From Thuidium tamariscinum (Eukaryota > Streptophyta > Bryopsida > Hypnales > Thuidiaceae), in contig OX344754.2 of the NCBI GenBank assembly GCA_947034885.2, forward strand, positions 17,254,501 to 17,318,500: 64,000 nucleotides of DNA, given 5' to 3'. Below are positions 1-10,269 of the stretch, piece by piece. Made by a program: the position numbers and the translations under genes. Under the pieces are notes generated by a model, which ran no database searches, was not told where the DNA came from, and was given only the letters and a program-made list of their open reading frames with translations. Each line of letters starts with the position of its first letter. Position 1 is the stretch's first letter.

Positions 1-810
1 AATTTCATTGAATTTTCCTTGAAGGACAACTAGAATAGATACCTACTTCAAGTCGTTTCATATTTTTTGAAACTTTGTGGAATTAGTTATGAATTTTTGA
101 AATCAATATGGCATAATGCTCCAAAACCGCCCACCCCTCAAATGTACACTGATTGTACATTACTGTGAAGATCACAAAGCATCATATACCAAACATGTAC
201 AGTTGGGAACGTGAGCGGTTTTCCCTTTACTGACATTTTGGGGATGGACTTCTCGGACGAATGGAGTATTTCGAGCTTCGATCACTAGGGGGTGTCACGG
301 CACTTCCGAAGTCTTCAGAATTCTTCGAGAAAGAGTACGTGGTGCACCGTGAGCGAAAGGCAGACACAAAATTCTTCGAGAAAACGGAGTGCCGTTTCTT
401 TTCCTCTGCAGGTGAAGAAACAACGTTTTTGAAAAATTTCTTGAAGAATTTCTTGAAGCCCTCGACTTGGTGCAAGTATCAGAGCTCCCAACCCAATTGT
501 GCAAGCCAGAAATTCTTGCGGAATCGTTGCGAACAGCAAAAAGGGGTGTCATGGCTCCTCCACTCTACGGCAGTTTTCATTGGCTCCCGAAAAATCTCAC
601 CAACTTGGGTTTCCCTGAGAAATTGAGTTTCCGTGACACCCTCTTTCTTTCAAACCAGGAATTAGGGTTTCGAGTTTCGATTGCAGGTTCTGTTCTACGT
701 ATTCTAACCAGAAATTTTGATCATTCAACTCTCTTGCTTTACACGAATCCAATTCCTGTTTTCCTTATACAAGATGGGTTGTGGGGGAATTGAAGGGAAA
801 GCATGCACAC
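1..810 (-). other. Intron 2 of P450 copy C (partial)
   Basis: Starts at the GTGTGC donor at 810 and runs off the left edge. It aligns with intron 2 of copy A from about 14,048 to 14,549, except for an inserted inverted-repeat element at about 287-644. The first 230 bases belong to a dispersed repeat also seen near 6,000-6,240 and 28,110-28,370. Open frames on both strands have no support as genes. Confidence 0.7.
287..644. mobile_element. Inverted-repeat element with GGGTGTCACGG ends
   Basis: Absent at the matching place in copy A (about 14,330) and copy B (about 35,140). The left end is AGGGGGTGTCACGG and the right end read backwards is AGAGGGTGTCACGG. A third related motif (GGGGTGTCATGG) lies inside at about 543. 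The interior carries several short copies of TTCTTCGAGAA and AATTTCTTGAAG. No clean target duplication could be read because the flanks differ by a small deletion. It has no coding capacity. Confidence 0.6.
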
Positions 811-2314
811 CTCCATGTGCAATGATTTCGGCAGCTCGGGACGAGGGGCGGAAGGCGAAGTTGGCATCCTGGACCTTGAGAAATTCTTTGGCGGCCCCTG
901 GCGAGCTCGCCACGATGCAGAGCCGCTGCCCCAGCCACACGGACATGAGCGGACCATACTGCGAAGCCAACTCCGCCAAGCTGCGGTGCGGATGCGTGCC
1001 CACCAAATGCACCGACCCCACGATGGGCAGCGGTCGAGGACCTGGTGGCAAGTTCAAATACTTGCTGCTTTGCCGTCTCCATAGCAACAGGCTTCCATAG
1101 ATCACCACCAACGCCACAGCCACACCCTGCAAATAGTCACTCAATCACAGGAGCTCGAGTCAATTTCGTTCCAATCGGCACTGTCTTTCATCTGGCGTGG
1201 TCTCAGAAATTGTGACACAAAGCTACACAAAGCTTTACAAACGAGATCATTTAACAAAACCGACGTTAAATTGGCGACCGTGATTCTTGGAACCAGAAAT
1301 TGTAACATTCCTGCACTCACAGTTTTAGGAAGTAGGGCTGGTGTATACAGGCTTTTAAGTTTCAGGCTGCGCGTCCTGCAAAGTGCCAAAGTTTGTTGTG
1401 AATTCAGCCAGTTTGTCGACATTAAGGGAGATTAGGAATCCCCAAAGCTACGAGGATGAAGAGAGTGCAGAACTCCTCTCCCACTCTTGACGCCGCATTC
1501 TCTCTCCACATGCACATGCTCTATACTTCTGATGTTCTCCTTGGACAACGTTCCTCAAAATCCACGTCCCGGACATAGATTAAGAGTGCAATTCAATTCT
1601 GAACTTAAGAAACCAGACACCACTATTTTACATGATTCCAACATACTTGGAGGGCAATACCGTAGGCAAGGAATCACTAGATTCTTTTCGTGCACAATCT
1701 GGAGTACCAAATCCTGCACGAATCTTAGCAAGAATTGCACAGCTAGCAAGCCTATGCATTCTCTCATGACAAGAATCGCACCCAAGCTTTTGAATTCTTT
1801 TGGGTTGACATCATTCTCCAGGGTGCATGAATACTACAACTGCTAGAAATTGTTTGATGAACAGATCAAAGAGTCTCCGATCCAGGCGTCCGTTTCAAAA
1901 TTCGACCAGACTTTCGCTTACACGTAGGGACTAAGGGTGAGTGAGTTTTCACAACTGCCACGAAATGGTTCTGTGCGCAGGAGATCGAGTCTCCCGAGGC
2001 GTTTGGATCGAAATTTCCAATTCGCACCAAATTAGAACATGCAAATAGGGACTCCCTCGTCCGCATCACCAAGTGTCCCGCTTAATTAAAACACCATTTT
2101 ACGAGCAAGTTTACCTTCATCACAACATCATTTTCCCAACAAACTTGCATATGTTCACCGATTGAGGATGCTTATGAGTTTCGAGCTTGTTTTGTCAATT
2201 GATCAAACAGATTGAATCATATGGAGGCTGGACAACATTAACAAGCTGAAGGCACTAAGCTAGTTAGAAGAGCGCTAAACTTACCAAAATTAGAGTGTCA
2301 GTAGTAGAAGCCAT
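811..2314 (-). CDS. Cytochrome P450, CYP71 clan, copy C (5' part only)
   Basis: First two exons of a microsomal P450 monooxygenase; the rest lies beyond the left edge. Exon 1 is 2285-2314 and codes [10 protein letters not shown], ending at a perfect GTAAGT donor. Exon 2 is 811-1126, starts after TTTGCAG and ends at G|GTGTGC in phase 1. The joined N-terminus gives a hydrophobic anchor (about residues 8-26), WRR, then the proline hinge [12 protein letters not shown] and the helix-A/B region ([20 protein letters not shown]). Such enzymes sit on the ER membrane and need a reductase partner; the substrate cannot be told. Exon 2 has no ATG of its own (TTG preceded in frame by TGA), so the upstream micro-exon is needed. 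Copies A and B have the same junctions. The TATA motif of the other copies has lost two bases here, so expression may differ. Confidence 0.85.
1127..2284 (-). other. Intron 1 of P450 copy C
   Basis: A long first intron right after codon 10, from GTAAGT at 2284 to TTTGCAG at 1127. It is well conserved with 14,866-16,076 and 35,776-37,035 and looks richer in GC than the surrounding DNA. Its position just after the start codon is typical of plant introns that carry expression signals; that role is inference. Confidence 0.75.
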
Positions 2315-2530
2315 GGCTGCCACCGAGTTGAAGTCGAGGATTTGAGCTCCGGTTCAGCAATGTGACAACAAAGACAAAGTTCTTCAGACAAGCCCTCTCC
2401 AGTGTGAAAAACAGTCTAAATTACATATCTTAGGATGTGCGGCAGGAAGATGCGTTTAGTTTTTAAGTGACCCACTGACCAGGTTAAATAATAAGAGATT
2501 GTTCCTCGATAGGGCTGCTTGACTTTATTG
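2315..2530 (-). promoter_or_regulatory. Core promoter and 5' leader of P450 copy C, TATA damaged
   Basis: Aligns with the leaders of copies A and B. Where those read TTTATAGACTG on the gene strand, copy C reads TTTAGACTG (about 2413-2422), having lost two bases from the middle of the TATA motif. The rest of the leader is closely conserved. Confidence 0.55.
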
Positions 2531-3020
2531 ATTTATTGGCACAAGTAGGCCAGGTCCCTCCTATCAGGGATTCTTTAGAATTATCTCTTTCTCGCAGAGC
2601 ATGGGCCGCCATCACTTGTTGCGTTGCTTTGCGTCATGTCGATAGAGTAGCTCCACTGCTTCCGTCAGTTCAATCTGATAAGAACTACGGAGTACGTGAG
2701 AAGATTTTCACGAGAGTGAGGGTGCGGGCCAGTTGTAGTACTGTAGTTTGGCTCTGCTTGTATTGTGGAGCAGCCACATTGCGTTTATGCGTTGATTTCT
2801 CAGCAACACCTGTCATGAAAGTGATGGATTCTTCCACAGTGAAAGGATTTGAGTCCTTGCGTGACTCTGTGAAATTAGCCTCTGATAGGCCAAATGTCAT
2901 CCAGCCCATCACAGGCAAAATGTTCTAATGGTGTAGATATCCAAATCTGAAATGGGCTCTACTAAAATATTTTTGCTTGTGATGGGCTAGATGGCACTTG
3001 GCCTGTCATAGGCAGACTTA
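2531..3020. other. Upstream region of P450 copy C, with tandem duplication
   Basis: Matches the upstream DNA of copies A (from 16,300) and B (from 37,280). A segment starting at about 2812 (GTCATGAAAGTGATGGAT) is repeated in tandem from about 3166 to 3480; copy A has it once. The second unit carries the start of the AGGTAGGTACA element along, so the duplication came after that insertion. Confidence 0.6.
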
Positions 3021-3904
3021 AGGTAGGTACACCCAAGTGCCATGTTTCTAAAAGCACCATCTACAATGCGGATACATTTCCAAAATCAATCATGTTCATA
3101 GACTATAGATGGCACTTTTAGAAACTAACTTTGACCATTAATAACTTGTAATGCATCACCAAAGATGTCATGAAAGTGATGGATGATTCCTCCACAGTGA
3201 AAGGATTTGAGTCCTTGCGTGACTGTGAAACTAGCCTCTGATAGGCCAAATGTTATCCAGCCCATCCCAGGCCAAATGTTCTAATGGTGTAGATATCTAA
3301 ATCTGAAATGTGCTCTACTAAAATATTTTCACTTGTGATGGGCTAGATGGCACTTGGCCTGTCATAGGTAGACTTAAGGTAGGTACATCCAAAAGTGCCA
3401 TCTACAATGCAGATACATTTCCAAAATCAATCATGTTCATAGATTGTAGATGGCGCTTTTAGAAACTGACTTTGACCATTAATAACTTCTACATACAATA
3501 TCCAAATCCAACGTTCTTCGATGCATTGGAACATGCTTTCACTTGCCAGTAAGACTACAATGGTCAATTTCGTTAAAATGGCGGTATTCCGAGTGCCATT
3601 TTTCCAAATTCCAGTGCCATTTTGCAATATTCCATGTGCCACTTTGACAAATTTCAAGTGTCATTTTGACATTTTTGTGTACCATTTTGACATAGAGGCA
3701 TAGTGGTAGAAGAAAAAAAGGTGCCATTTTAACGAAATGTTGTGCCATTTTAACAGAATATCATGCCATTTTAATGGAATGTCATGCCATTTTAATGGAC
3801 TATCGCCATTTTAACGAAATTGACCATTACATGAAAATCTAAACAAGATAATGATAGTAACTAGGTGCAATATGGATAAGTGGCGCTTTTGGATGTACCC
3901 ACCT
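3021..3904. mobile_element. TA-flanked MITE with AGGTRGGTACACCC ends (occupied, internally duplicated)
   Basis: The left end AGGTAGGTACACCC follows TA at 3019-3020; the right end GGATGTACCCACCT is followed by TA at 3905-3906. Copy B has the empty site (CAGACTTACCTTACC, about 37,674-37,688). The element is enlarged by part of the tandem duplication of about 2812-3480 and by a second MITE at 3560-3827. TA duplications suggest a Tc1/mariner-type mobiliser; TTA is also possible at this site. No coding capacity. Confidence 0.75.
3560..3827. mobile_element. MITE with ATGGTCAAT ends, 4-bp TSD TACA, internal AAAATGGCAC repeats
   Basis: The ends ATGGTCAATTTCGTTAAAA and its inverse are flanked by TACA at 3556-3559 and 3828-3831. 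Copy A has the empty site with a single TACA at 17,535-17,538. The inside is a run of roughly 20-bp units containing AAAATGGCA or its reverse, which meet head to head, so much of the element can fold. Sister copies are at 38,033 and 50,376. Confidence 0.85.
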
Positions 3905-4900
3905 TACCTTACCGCAACAATGGTGTGGATGGAGCATTGGGTAGGGTTGCCTGACAAAATCGGGAAGCACGTAAGGTAGCTGACTCCTTTCCAATCATCC
4001 CTTCATTTCCAAAGTCTACACTGTTGTATTTCTGAGCATAGGAGATGGAAGTAATCGACCCATTATCATACATTATAAGTTGTTGATTTCCTCTGCATTT
4101 CCTAAATAGACTGTGATTGGAATTAGACATACAACATGTCAAGAATAGGTTTCAAAAAATTTTAATAGAAAAATGCACAGTAATTTTGCTTTTGGATGAA
4201 CAAATATGAAAAAATTCCAAATCCATCTTAAATCTATTTTCCATATAGAAAAAATCCTTCCTCCTCCAGACTCAACTGAAAACTATATTGAATTTCTTAA
4301 GTGATTGAAAATGGGTTGCAAGCTTGGCTAGTAGTGGTGTAGTCAAGGACTAAATTGGTGCCAATTTTCGTCTACACTTGCAGTCACATTGATCTTGAGG
4401 TTTGCAATGGGGATGTTCTTATTGGTAGTGGTTATTGTTGTCATTAACCCTTTAAAGATTGGTCAACCACATTTTGGTTGATTTTTGCACTCTCGGTCTA
4501 ATATTGTTCAAAATACATTTGATTACAAAAATCTCAAAGAATAAAGCAGTACAAATTCTAAAGGGTCATTCAAGTCATTGATTTTTGAGGATTAAGGGAA
4601 ACAACTCAAATTCCAACAAGGCTCTAAAAGCAAACACGATTTAGAGGTATGTTTTGCTTTCTTCAATGTACCAAATTTGCACATTTTAGAAGGGTATTGC
4701 TTTTGATGACCACATATGACCAGTTTTTGTGAACCTCAAAAATTTGTAACTAATTTCAAAAATCTTCAAAAAAAATATGAAACCACTTAGGTTAGATGCC
4801 TATTCTACTTGCCTCTCAAGAAAAATTTACTAAAATATTTAAAGATGCTCCACCTCCCCAAAATTCAATTCTAGCCCTTAAAAGGTTAATTTATGGACCC
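3905..4900. repeat. Duplicated non-coding block upstream of copies C and A
   Basis: Nearly collinear with 17,612-18,856 upstream of copy A. Copy A holds about 250 extra bases at about 18,256-18,506. The last 150 bases are an inverted copy of the dispersed repeat also seen in P450 intron 2. No gene was seen. Confidence 0.6.
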
Positions 4901-4904
4901 TCTA

Positions 4905-5300
4905 TTCATGAGAATCTATGGTTGATTTAAGAAACATTTGTTTTTAGTACTTGAAGAATTCCTAATTTATTCATATAGTATTTAAAAAATACATTCTAAG
5001 AAAATCTAATATCCCTTTCCAACTACCAACAATATCCTCTAAAAAATTTCAATATAATACTTGAGATCGTGCTAAATTGCTTAATTGTCTATTTTTATGT
5101 GTATTATCTTAAAAAACTTTCTATTTTCAAAGGACTCATCAAACGGTGGGGTTGGAAAGCCTAGAACTCCTTAGTCGATGACTCTATATAGTGTGGTTTA
5201 AAAAAATGTGTACAACCTTTTTTTGATTTCAACTAAATTTTTTAGCTTGCAAGAGGCATTATTGTTTCTCCACATATTTTTCTCTACCTAGAAAGATGGA
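4905..5300. repeat. Dispersed repeat block, first of three copies
   Basis: Collinear with 26,190-26,583 and, in part, 40,240-40,898. In all three copies it stops at the same place, where a TTAA element begins, so the block was duplicated with that insertion already in it. No gene was seen. Confidence 0.55.
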
Positions 5301-5304
5301 AAAA

Positions 5305-5803
5305 CTCCTAAATGCCCAAGGCATCAAAATCTGGTGTTTGCAAAATTTTGAAATAAATTAAAATCTAACCAAGTTGATATTTTTAGTAGTTTTTGTTTCT
5401 AGAATCTTCTTTTTTAAGTTTAGTTTAAGCATCAGAAACTTGATCTCAAAAATGATTGATTATGATTTTTTTGTTGTTCAAGATTTTGTACACAGGGCTC
5501 CATTGCAATCTTGACTTTTTGTAGTGTTGAAGGCTCTTGGAAATGAGTCTCAAACACACTAGATTTTGGAGAAAAATTCACATTAGAAATCCATTTGAAA
5601 AAATTGTAGAGTAGATTTTGAGAAGCCATAAATTGATTTGGATTATGCATGTTAGCTTCTTGAACCTCATATATTTTTGGTGACCAACTTTTTAGATTTG
5701 ACATGTAAAAAGAGGATCCAAAGACTTCGAGTCACTTTCGCAACAATTTTAACACCTTCGTGATCAAACATTATAATCTTCCAATCTATAAGTGATATTG
5801 TTG
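5305..5803 (+). mobile_element. Left half of a TTAA-type element (about 650-bp family)
   Basis: Begins CTCCTAAATGCCCAAGG after GATGGAAAAA, where the sister copy at 26,584 still has TTAA. It matches the first 500 bases of the complete copy at 40,903 and is the inverse of 7,225-7,733, so the two can form a 2.4-kb foldback. The right end was not found. Confidence 0.6.
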
Positions 5804-7083
5804 TAGACCAAAGCTACATAGCTTTTGAAAAGTGACCTACCAAAATTACATATGATTGATAGACCATCCAACTCAAAAGCAACTTACAGATTAAGCTGCA
5901 ACGCTATACTACTTCTTACTTGACATTCATCAACCCTCATTCACGTAATCCAGCTTTTCATGAAGATTGGCAATCAACAATAATTGACATAGGTAAGAGG
6001 TCCTATAATGGACTATCTAAGGGCTGAAACAGACAAGTAGAAATGACATCTAACCCAAGTTGTTTCATATTTTTTTGAGCTTTGAGGAATTAGTTATCAA
6101 AATTTGATGTTGAAAGGGCATAAAGCTCTAAAATTGTGCCCTAGCTAAAATGTACACTGTTAGTACACTACTAAAGGCTATGAAAAAGCAACATGTACAA
6201 ATATTGTACATTTAAGATAAGGCACCATTTAAGAGCCTTGTACTTAGTGTATATGACATGCACTTGGTGTGAATTGCAAATGATAGACACTTGGTGTGAA
6301 ATGGTTGACAAATCTTGGGAACTCTAGTTGTGGGAGTTATAAATGATAATGGCCATAGAAGATGCAAATATCACCTGAAGGATCAGTTCTTGTCACTAGA
6401 GGTGAGAATCCTAGGTTTCCGAATTGGCTTGGTAGGTGAAGTTGAGTGATTATATTCTGGAAAACTCCTATATATAGAGCACATGTTTTGAAACAATGTG
6501 GATAGGGATCCTTGAGGTCTTATTTTGCATATTTGAAGAAAGAAAGAGAGAAATATGAAAATCCAAAGAGTTTTCAAGAGTTCACTAGTAATTTAATTTT
6601 ACTTGATTTTTTAAAATTTATTAGCATGACTTTATTCTAAATAAATTTCTAATTGACACTCTTATTATGAAAAAGGCCTCATGGTACTTCTATTCAAGAC
6701 TATTGTGAAATGGTTGTGAGGATTTGTACACTAAATAGGGGTTTAAAGGGGACTCCATACTAATTAATCGACATTTCACACTATATAAAGATCTACTTTT
6801 GTTGTATAGTACATCAATAGTTATTGAAGTGTCTAGGAGTTGTACATCATGTTTCAAACATCTATACTTTTCCTCACTAAGTCTAGGCTTGAATTTTTGG
6901 ATCCCTTTAACACCCCTATTTAGTATAGTTTTATTGAATTCTTTTCATTTGTTTAGTTTTGAAGGACTTATCTACACTGGTGTTGCCTTTTCTTGCCTGA
7001 TTAGGTTTTCAAATTTGAGCAGGTGTTGATGTTGGTGTCAGTGTCAGGGGTTTAATTTTGCTAGATTAGCTTTGATTTAGCAA
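5804..7083. repeat. Non-coding repeat block with an empty TTAA site
   Basis: Collinear with 27,084-29,260 minus one insertion. At 5891-5894 the sequence ACAGATTAAGCTGC is the unoccupied form of the site filled at 27,151-27,997. Bases about 6,000-6,240 belong to the repeat in P450 intron 2. No gene was seen. Confidence 0.6.
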
Positions 7084-7087
7084 TTAA

Positions 7088-7733
7088 CCTCTACATGCCC
7101 AAGGCTTGCTTTGAGCTTCTTGGAATTTGCTCTAAATTGAACAAAATGCCAACATTTTGGTAAGTTGTATCAATTTTTTATAAGTGTAACCATACAAATA
7201 CAAACTAGACATGTTAGAGATCACATAGGAAAAGAAAACACAACAATATCACTTATCAAATGAAAGATTATAATGTTTGACCATCAAGGTGTTAAAAGTG
7301 CAAAAGTGATGTGAAGTCTTTCTATCCTCTTTTTGCAAGTCACATCTGAAAAGTTGGTGATCAAAAAAATATGAGGTTAAAGGGCCTAACATGAATAATT
7401 CCAATCAATTTACAGCTTCTCAAAATCTACTCCACAACTTTTTTAAGTGAATTTTGAATTTGAATTTTTCTCCAAGATCTAGTATATTTGAGGCTCATTT
7501 TATGAGCTCTCAACACTACAGAAAGTCAAGATTGTAATGGGTATCCTTGCACAAAATCTTAAATAGAAAAAACACTATCATTCATAATCAAAATTGGATT
7601 TTTGACGCTAAAACCAGACTTCAAAAAGAACTTTTCAAAAATACAAACTACTAAAAATAGCAGCTTTGGTTAGGTTTTATTTAATTTCAAAGTTTTGCAA
7701 ACACCAAATTTTGGTGCCTTGGGCATTTAGGGG
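7088..7733 (-). mobile_element. Complete TTAA element, CCCCTAAATGCCC ends, about 646 bp
   Basis: Flanked by TTAA at 7084-7087 and 7734-7737. The ends are CCTCTACATGCCCAAGG and, read backwards, CCCCTAAATGCCCAAGG. It lies in the orientation opposite to the copies at 5305 and 40,903. TTAA duplication with CC-starting ends is the piggyBac signature (Kolobok and Sola3 also use TTAA). There is no transposase, so it is non-autonomous. Confidence 0.8.
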
Positions 7734-7737
7734 TTAA

Positions 7738-8213
7738 GCTTTGTGAATGCAAGAAAAAAAGTACTTTAAAATTGTTTTTCCTATGTGTCTAGTTTTAAGG
7801 CCTAAATGACGTTTTTTGGAGCCATTTTTTGGTTGATGAATAGGAGAGCTTTTTGTAGTATAAGACAAAATTGGAAGCATTGATCCTTAGAATTAGGGGT
7901 GGAAGATGATCTTCTACAGTTCTTTGACTACAAATGCACATTCATTAAAGAAATTTTAAACCCTCCAAGAGAGCCTTAAAAATTGACATGCAAAGCTATT
8001 TATTGAAGACTAGAGTTGATAGCCTAAGTACACAATATGTGTCGCTACCTTATGTAAATCTCATCAAGTACTTTTGAATTTGTCAATGTAAGAAATTCAC
8101 TTATAGTACCAAGGACTTGAATGACAAAAAGTACCTATTGTTCCATTGTCCAATTAGAGGCATTTCATGGTAAAAACATCATGAGCATGAAGTACCAATA
8201 ATCTTATGGGTGA
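7738..8213. other. Non-coding, nothing recognised
   Basis: AT-rich DNA between two inserted elements. A segment near 8,090-8,190 (AATGACAAAAAGTACCTA) recurs in diverged form at about 9,045-9,110, suggesting an old tandem duplication. No gene, RNA or regulatory site was seen. Confidence 0.5.
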
Positions 8214-8925
8214 TTGCAAGAAACACTTGTTCTTTTTTTTGTCCCCTTGATCTCCAATAGGTAGTTTTTTGTTTATAACTTTTTCACCTTTTGTTTTTTT
8301 GACTTGAAATTTGAAATGAAGGTAAAAATAAAAGTATTACATGTTCTATAATTTTTTCAAAATTTTTAAAATTAGTTTACTATTTTAAAACTTCCCTCGA
8401 TTGGGTGTGTACCTTGGCCATTTTGGAGGTTTTTAGTCCTATCTTTGACTCAAAAATCCGAATTTGAAGCCACAAATTGGACAAGTTGGAGGTCTACTAA
8501 CATTTCAAGGATTGAAAATGAGTTTTTATGAAAATAGTAACATGTCTATAGTGCACATGGGGTCAAAGTGACCTTCCTTTGCACAAAGGCTATGAAGAGG
8601 GAAAAAGTTTCCTAGAGGAATCTTCTGTTGTAATGTGAGCACAATTTTGTTTAGAAAAATGGATTTTTTTAAAATACCTTTCTGAGTTTTTTTTCATTAC
8701 TAAAAATGAAAAGGTCTTCATGCCCCTTTTTTCTATTTTTTGCTCCCAGTGGCCCAAGTAGTACTTTGTAGCACTCTATAGTATTGTATAATACTACATA
8801 GTACAAAATCAACGGCCCAGATTTTCAGGTGCAATGCAAACACGCAGTACTGGCATAGGATTGACTGTCAATCCTATGCCAAAAAATTGCGTTCTTGAGA
8901 TAAAAACATGAAGTGTTTCTTGCAA
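8214..8925. mobile_element. Inverted-repeat element with TTGCAAGAAACACTT ends, TSD TGA
   Basis: TTGCAAGAAACACTT at the left is exactly inverted at the right end, and TGA flanks both sides (8211-8213 and 8926-8928). A 3-bp duplication fits PIF/Harbinger or CACTA types. Near the right end lies a perfect palindrome with 15-base arms (TGGCATAGGATTGAC) around one base at about 8,848-8,880, and a looser GTACT-rich inverted repeat at about 8,760-8,812. No coding capacity. Confidence 0.65.
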
Positions 8926-9375
8926 TGACCTTTATAAGAAAAAAAAGTCTCACTCATAGTACTAAAAACACATGTGTCATTAGCACTTAATTGCACCAAA
9001 TTTGTCCTTCTCCAAATGAAATAATCCCTCAATGTACTTTAAATTTAAATGACAAGAAGTACCTAATGTCCCATTATCCAATCAAAAAACATGTACCTTT
9101 ATAAACATCATGATGTCAAAACGGGTGGAAATAGGGGGAAAAATTGTCCTTTCTTTGACAAGTATGTATTTAAATCCAATTGAGGACCTCAATTGAGGCC
9201 ATTTTAGAGGCCTTTTTGAGGGTTCAAAATTTCTCTAATGTTTGAATTTTTTAATATCAATGATTCCCACGGTTTCAAAAAAGATGGTTTCCTAGGTGAC
9301 CTCGCATTGTTTAAGGGTTAAAGAACTTGTCCACACTTTATCGTTTCTTGTTGTGTAAAAAGGTTTATCATACTG
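8926..9375. other. Non-coding, nothing recognised
   Basis: AT-rich spacer. The stretch 9,310-9,365 matches 29,970-30,030 (TTTCTTGTTGTGTAAAAAGG), after which the two sequences part at the edge of the P450 fragment. Confidence 0.45.
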
Positions 9376-9640
9376 AATCATCGTTGCACTTAGAGGTGTG
9401 CATGCTTTTTGTTCAATTCCCCCACATCCCATTTTTTAAAAGGAAAACAGGAATTGGAAAGAAGGCAATCCTCATTCCTCAAGGTGCAAAGCAAGAACGA
9501 AAATTTGCAAAATGGAGTTGAATGATCCAAAATTCCTGGTTAGAATATGTAAAATAGAACCTAGAATCAAAACCCAAAATCCCAATTCCTAGTTAGAATA
9601 CATAGAACAAATGGAATCAAAACTCAAAACCCTAATTTCT
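9376..9640 (+). pseudogene. P450 fragment, inverted relative to the cluster
   Basis: The last 20 or so bases of exon 2 (GTTGCACTTAGAG, compare GTTGCATTTGGAG in copy B) run into the same donor and the start of intron 2 (GTGTGCATGC, then CAATTCCCCCACA, AAACAGGAATTGGAAAG and CAAAATGGAGTTGAATGATCC). It ends in repeats of the TTCTAACTAGGAATT type. It points the opposite way to copies A-C and has neither a start nor the rest of the gene, so it is a dead remnant of a fourth copy. Confidence 0.75.
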
Positions 9641-9654
9641 AGTTACAGTATGAA

Positions 9655-9844
9655 TCTTTTACTTTAAGGATGTGTATTTTATTCAATATAAATTTGGATT
9701 CTCCATTAGATCCTAGTCTTTCTCATAGCCTTACTACATTTTTTGAATTCTCTCTATTATCTCAACATCACAACAAAATCCCACATATGATATCTTTTTC
9801 AAACATGGCCTTTCAATTAGTTCAAAATATTAATCTTTCACCAT
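9655..9844. repeat. 3' flank of P450 copy A
   Basis: Collinear with 31,103-31,295 downstream of copy B (TTCAATATAAAT, CATGGCCTTTCAA). The two flanks are identical in layout apart from the MITE that follows here. Confidence 0.6.
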
Positions 9845-10113
9845 CATTAGAGGAGATTCGAGGGCAACGGGAGACTATGAGTTCCCGAAGTTGTGAGCGC
9901 AGGAATGCGAAACTAGCCTGTGCTGACGTGGTCGAGAGTGTGCCACGTCACTGATTTTTTTTTGAAAAATAAAAATAAAAATTTTGGATTTTTTTTTGCA
10001 TTTCAGGACGAACTTTCTTTTTTTTGGAAAAAAAATTAATTAAATACTGATCGGGAACAATTCGGGGAATAGGGCTTTCGCAGTCTCCTGTTGCCCTCGA
10101 ATCTCCTCTAATG
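9845..10113. mobile_element. CATTAGA-family MITE, 269 bp, no target duplication
   Basis: The ends CATTAGAGGAGATTCGAGGG and its inverse continue as an inverted repeat of about 32 bases with one mismatch. Copy B has the empty site: CACCAT directly followed by CTTTTCTAC, and here the element lies exactly between them with nothing duplicated. The interior has GACGTGGTCGAG and a matching GCCACGTCA, shared with the copies at 25,309, 39,963, 49,161 and 56,962. No coding capacity. Confidence 0.85.
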
Positions 10114-10269
10114 CTTTTCTACTATTCCCTACATTGTTCAAACAACTTCATATCCGCTTATACATAATATTATCCAAAAGAAAGCTCTCACAACTAGTGT
10201 TTGCAATGAAATTTTATAGGTTTAGAGTCTAGGGTGCTAAAAGCATGTAGAACTTTCAAACCTATGCAT

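Noticed and set aside
9845..10113. Calling the no-duplication CATTAGA elements Helitrons
   Set aside because: Helitrons lack terminal inverted repeats and insert between A and T with TC...CTRR ends. These have long inverted ends beginning CATTAGA.
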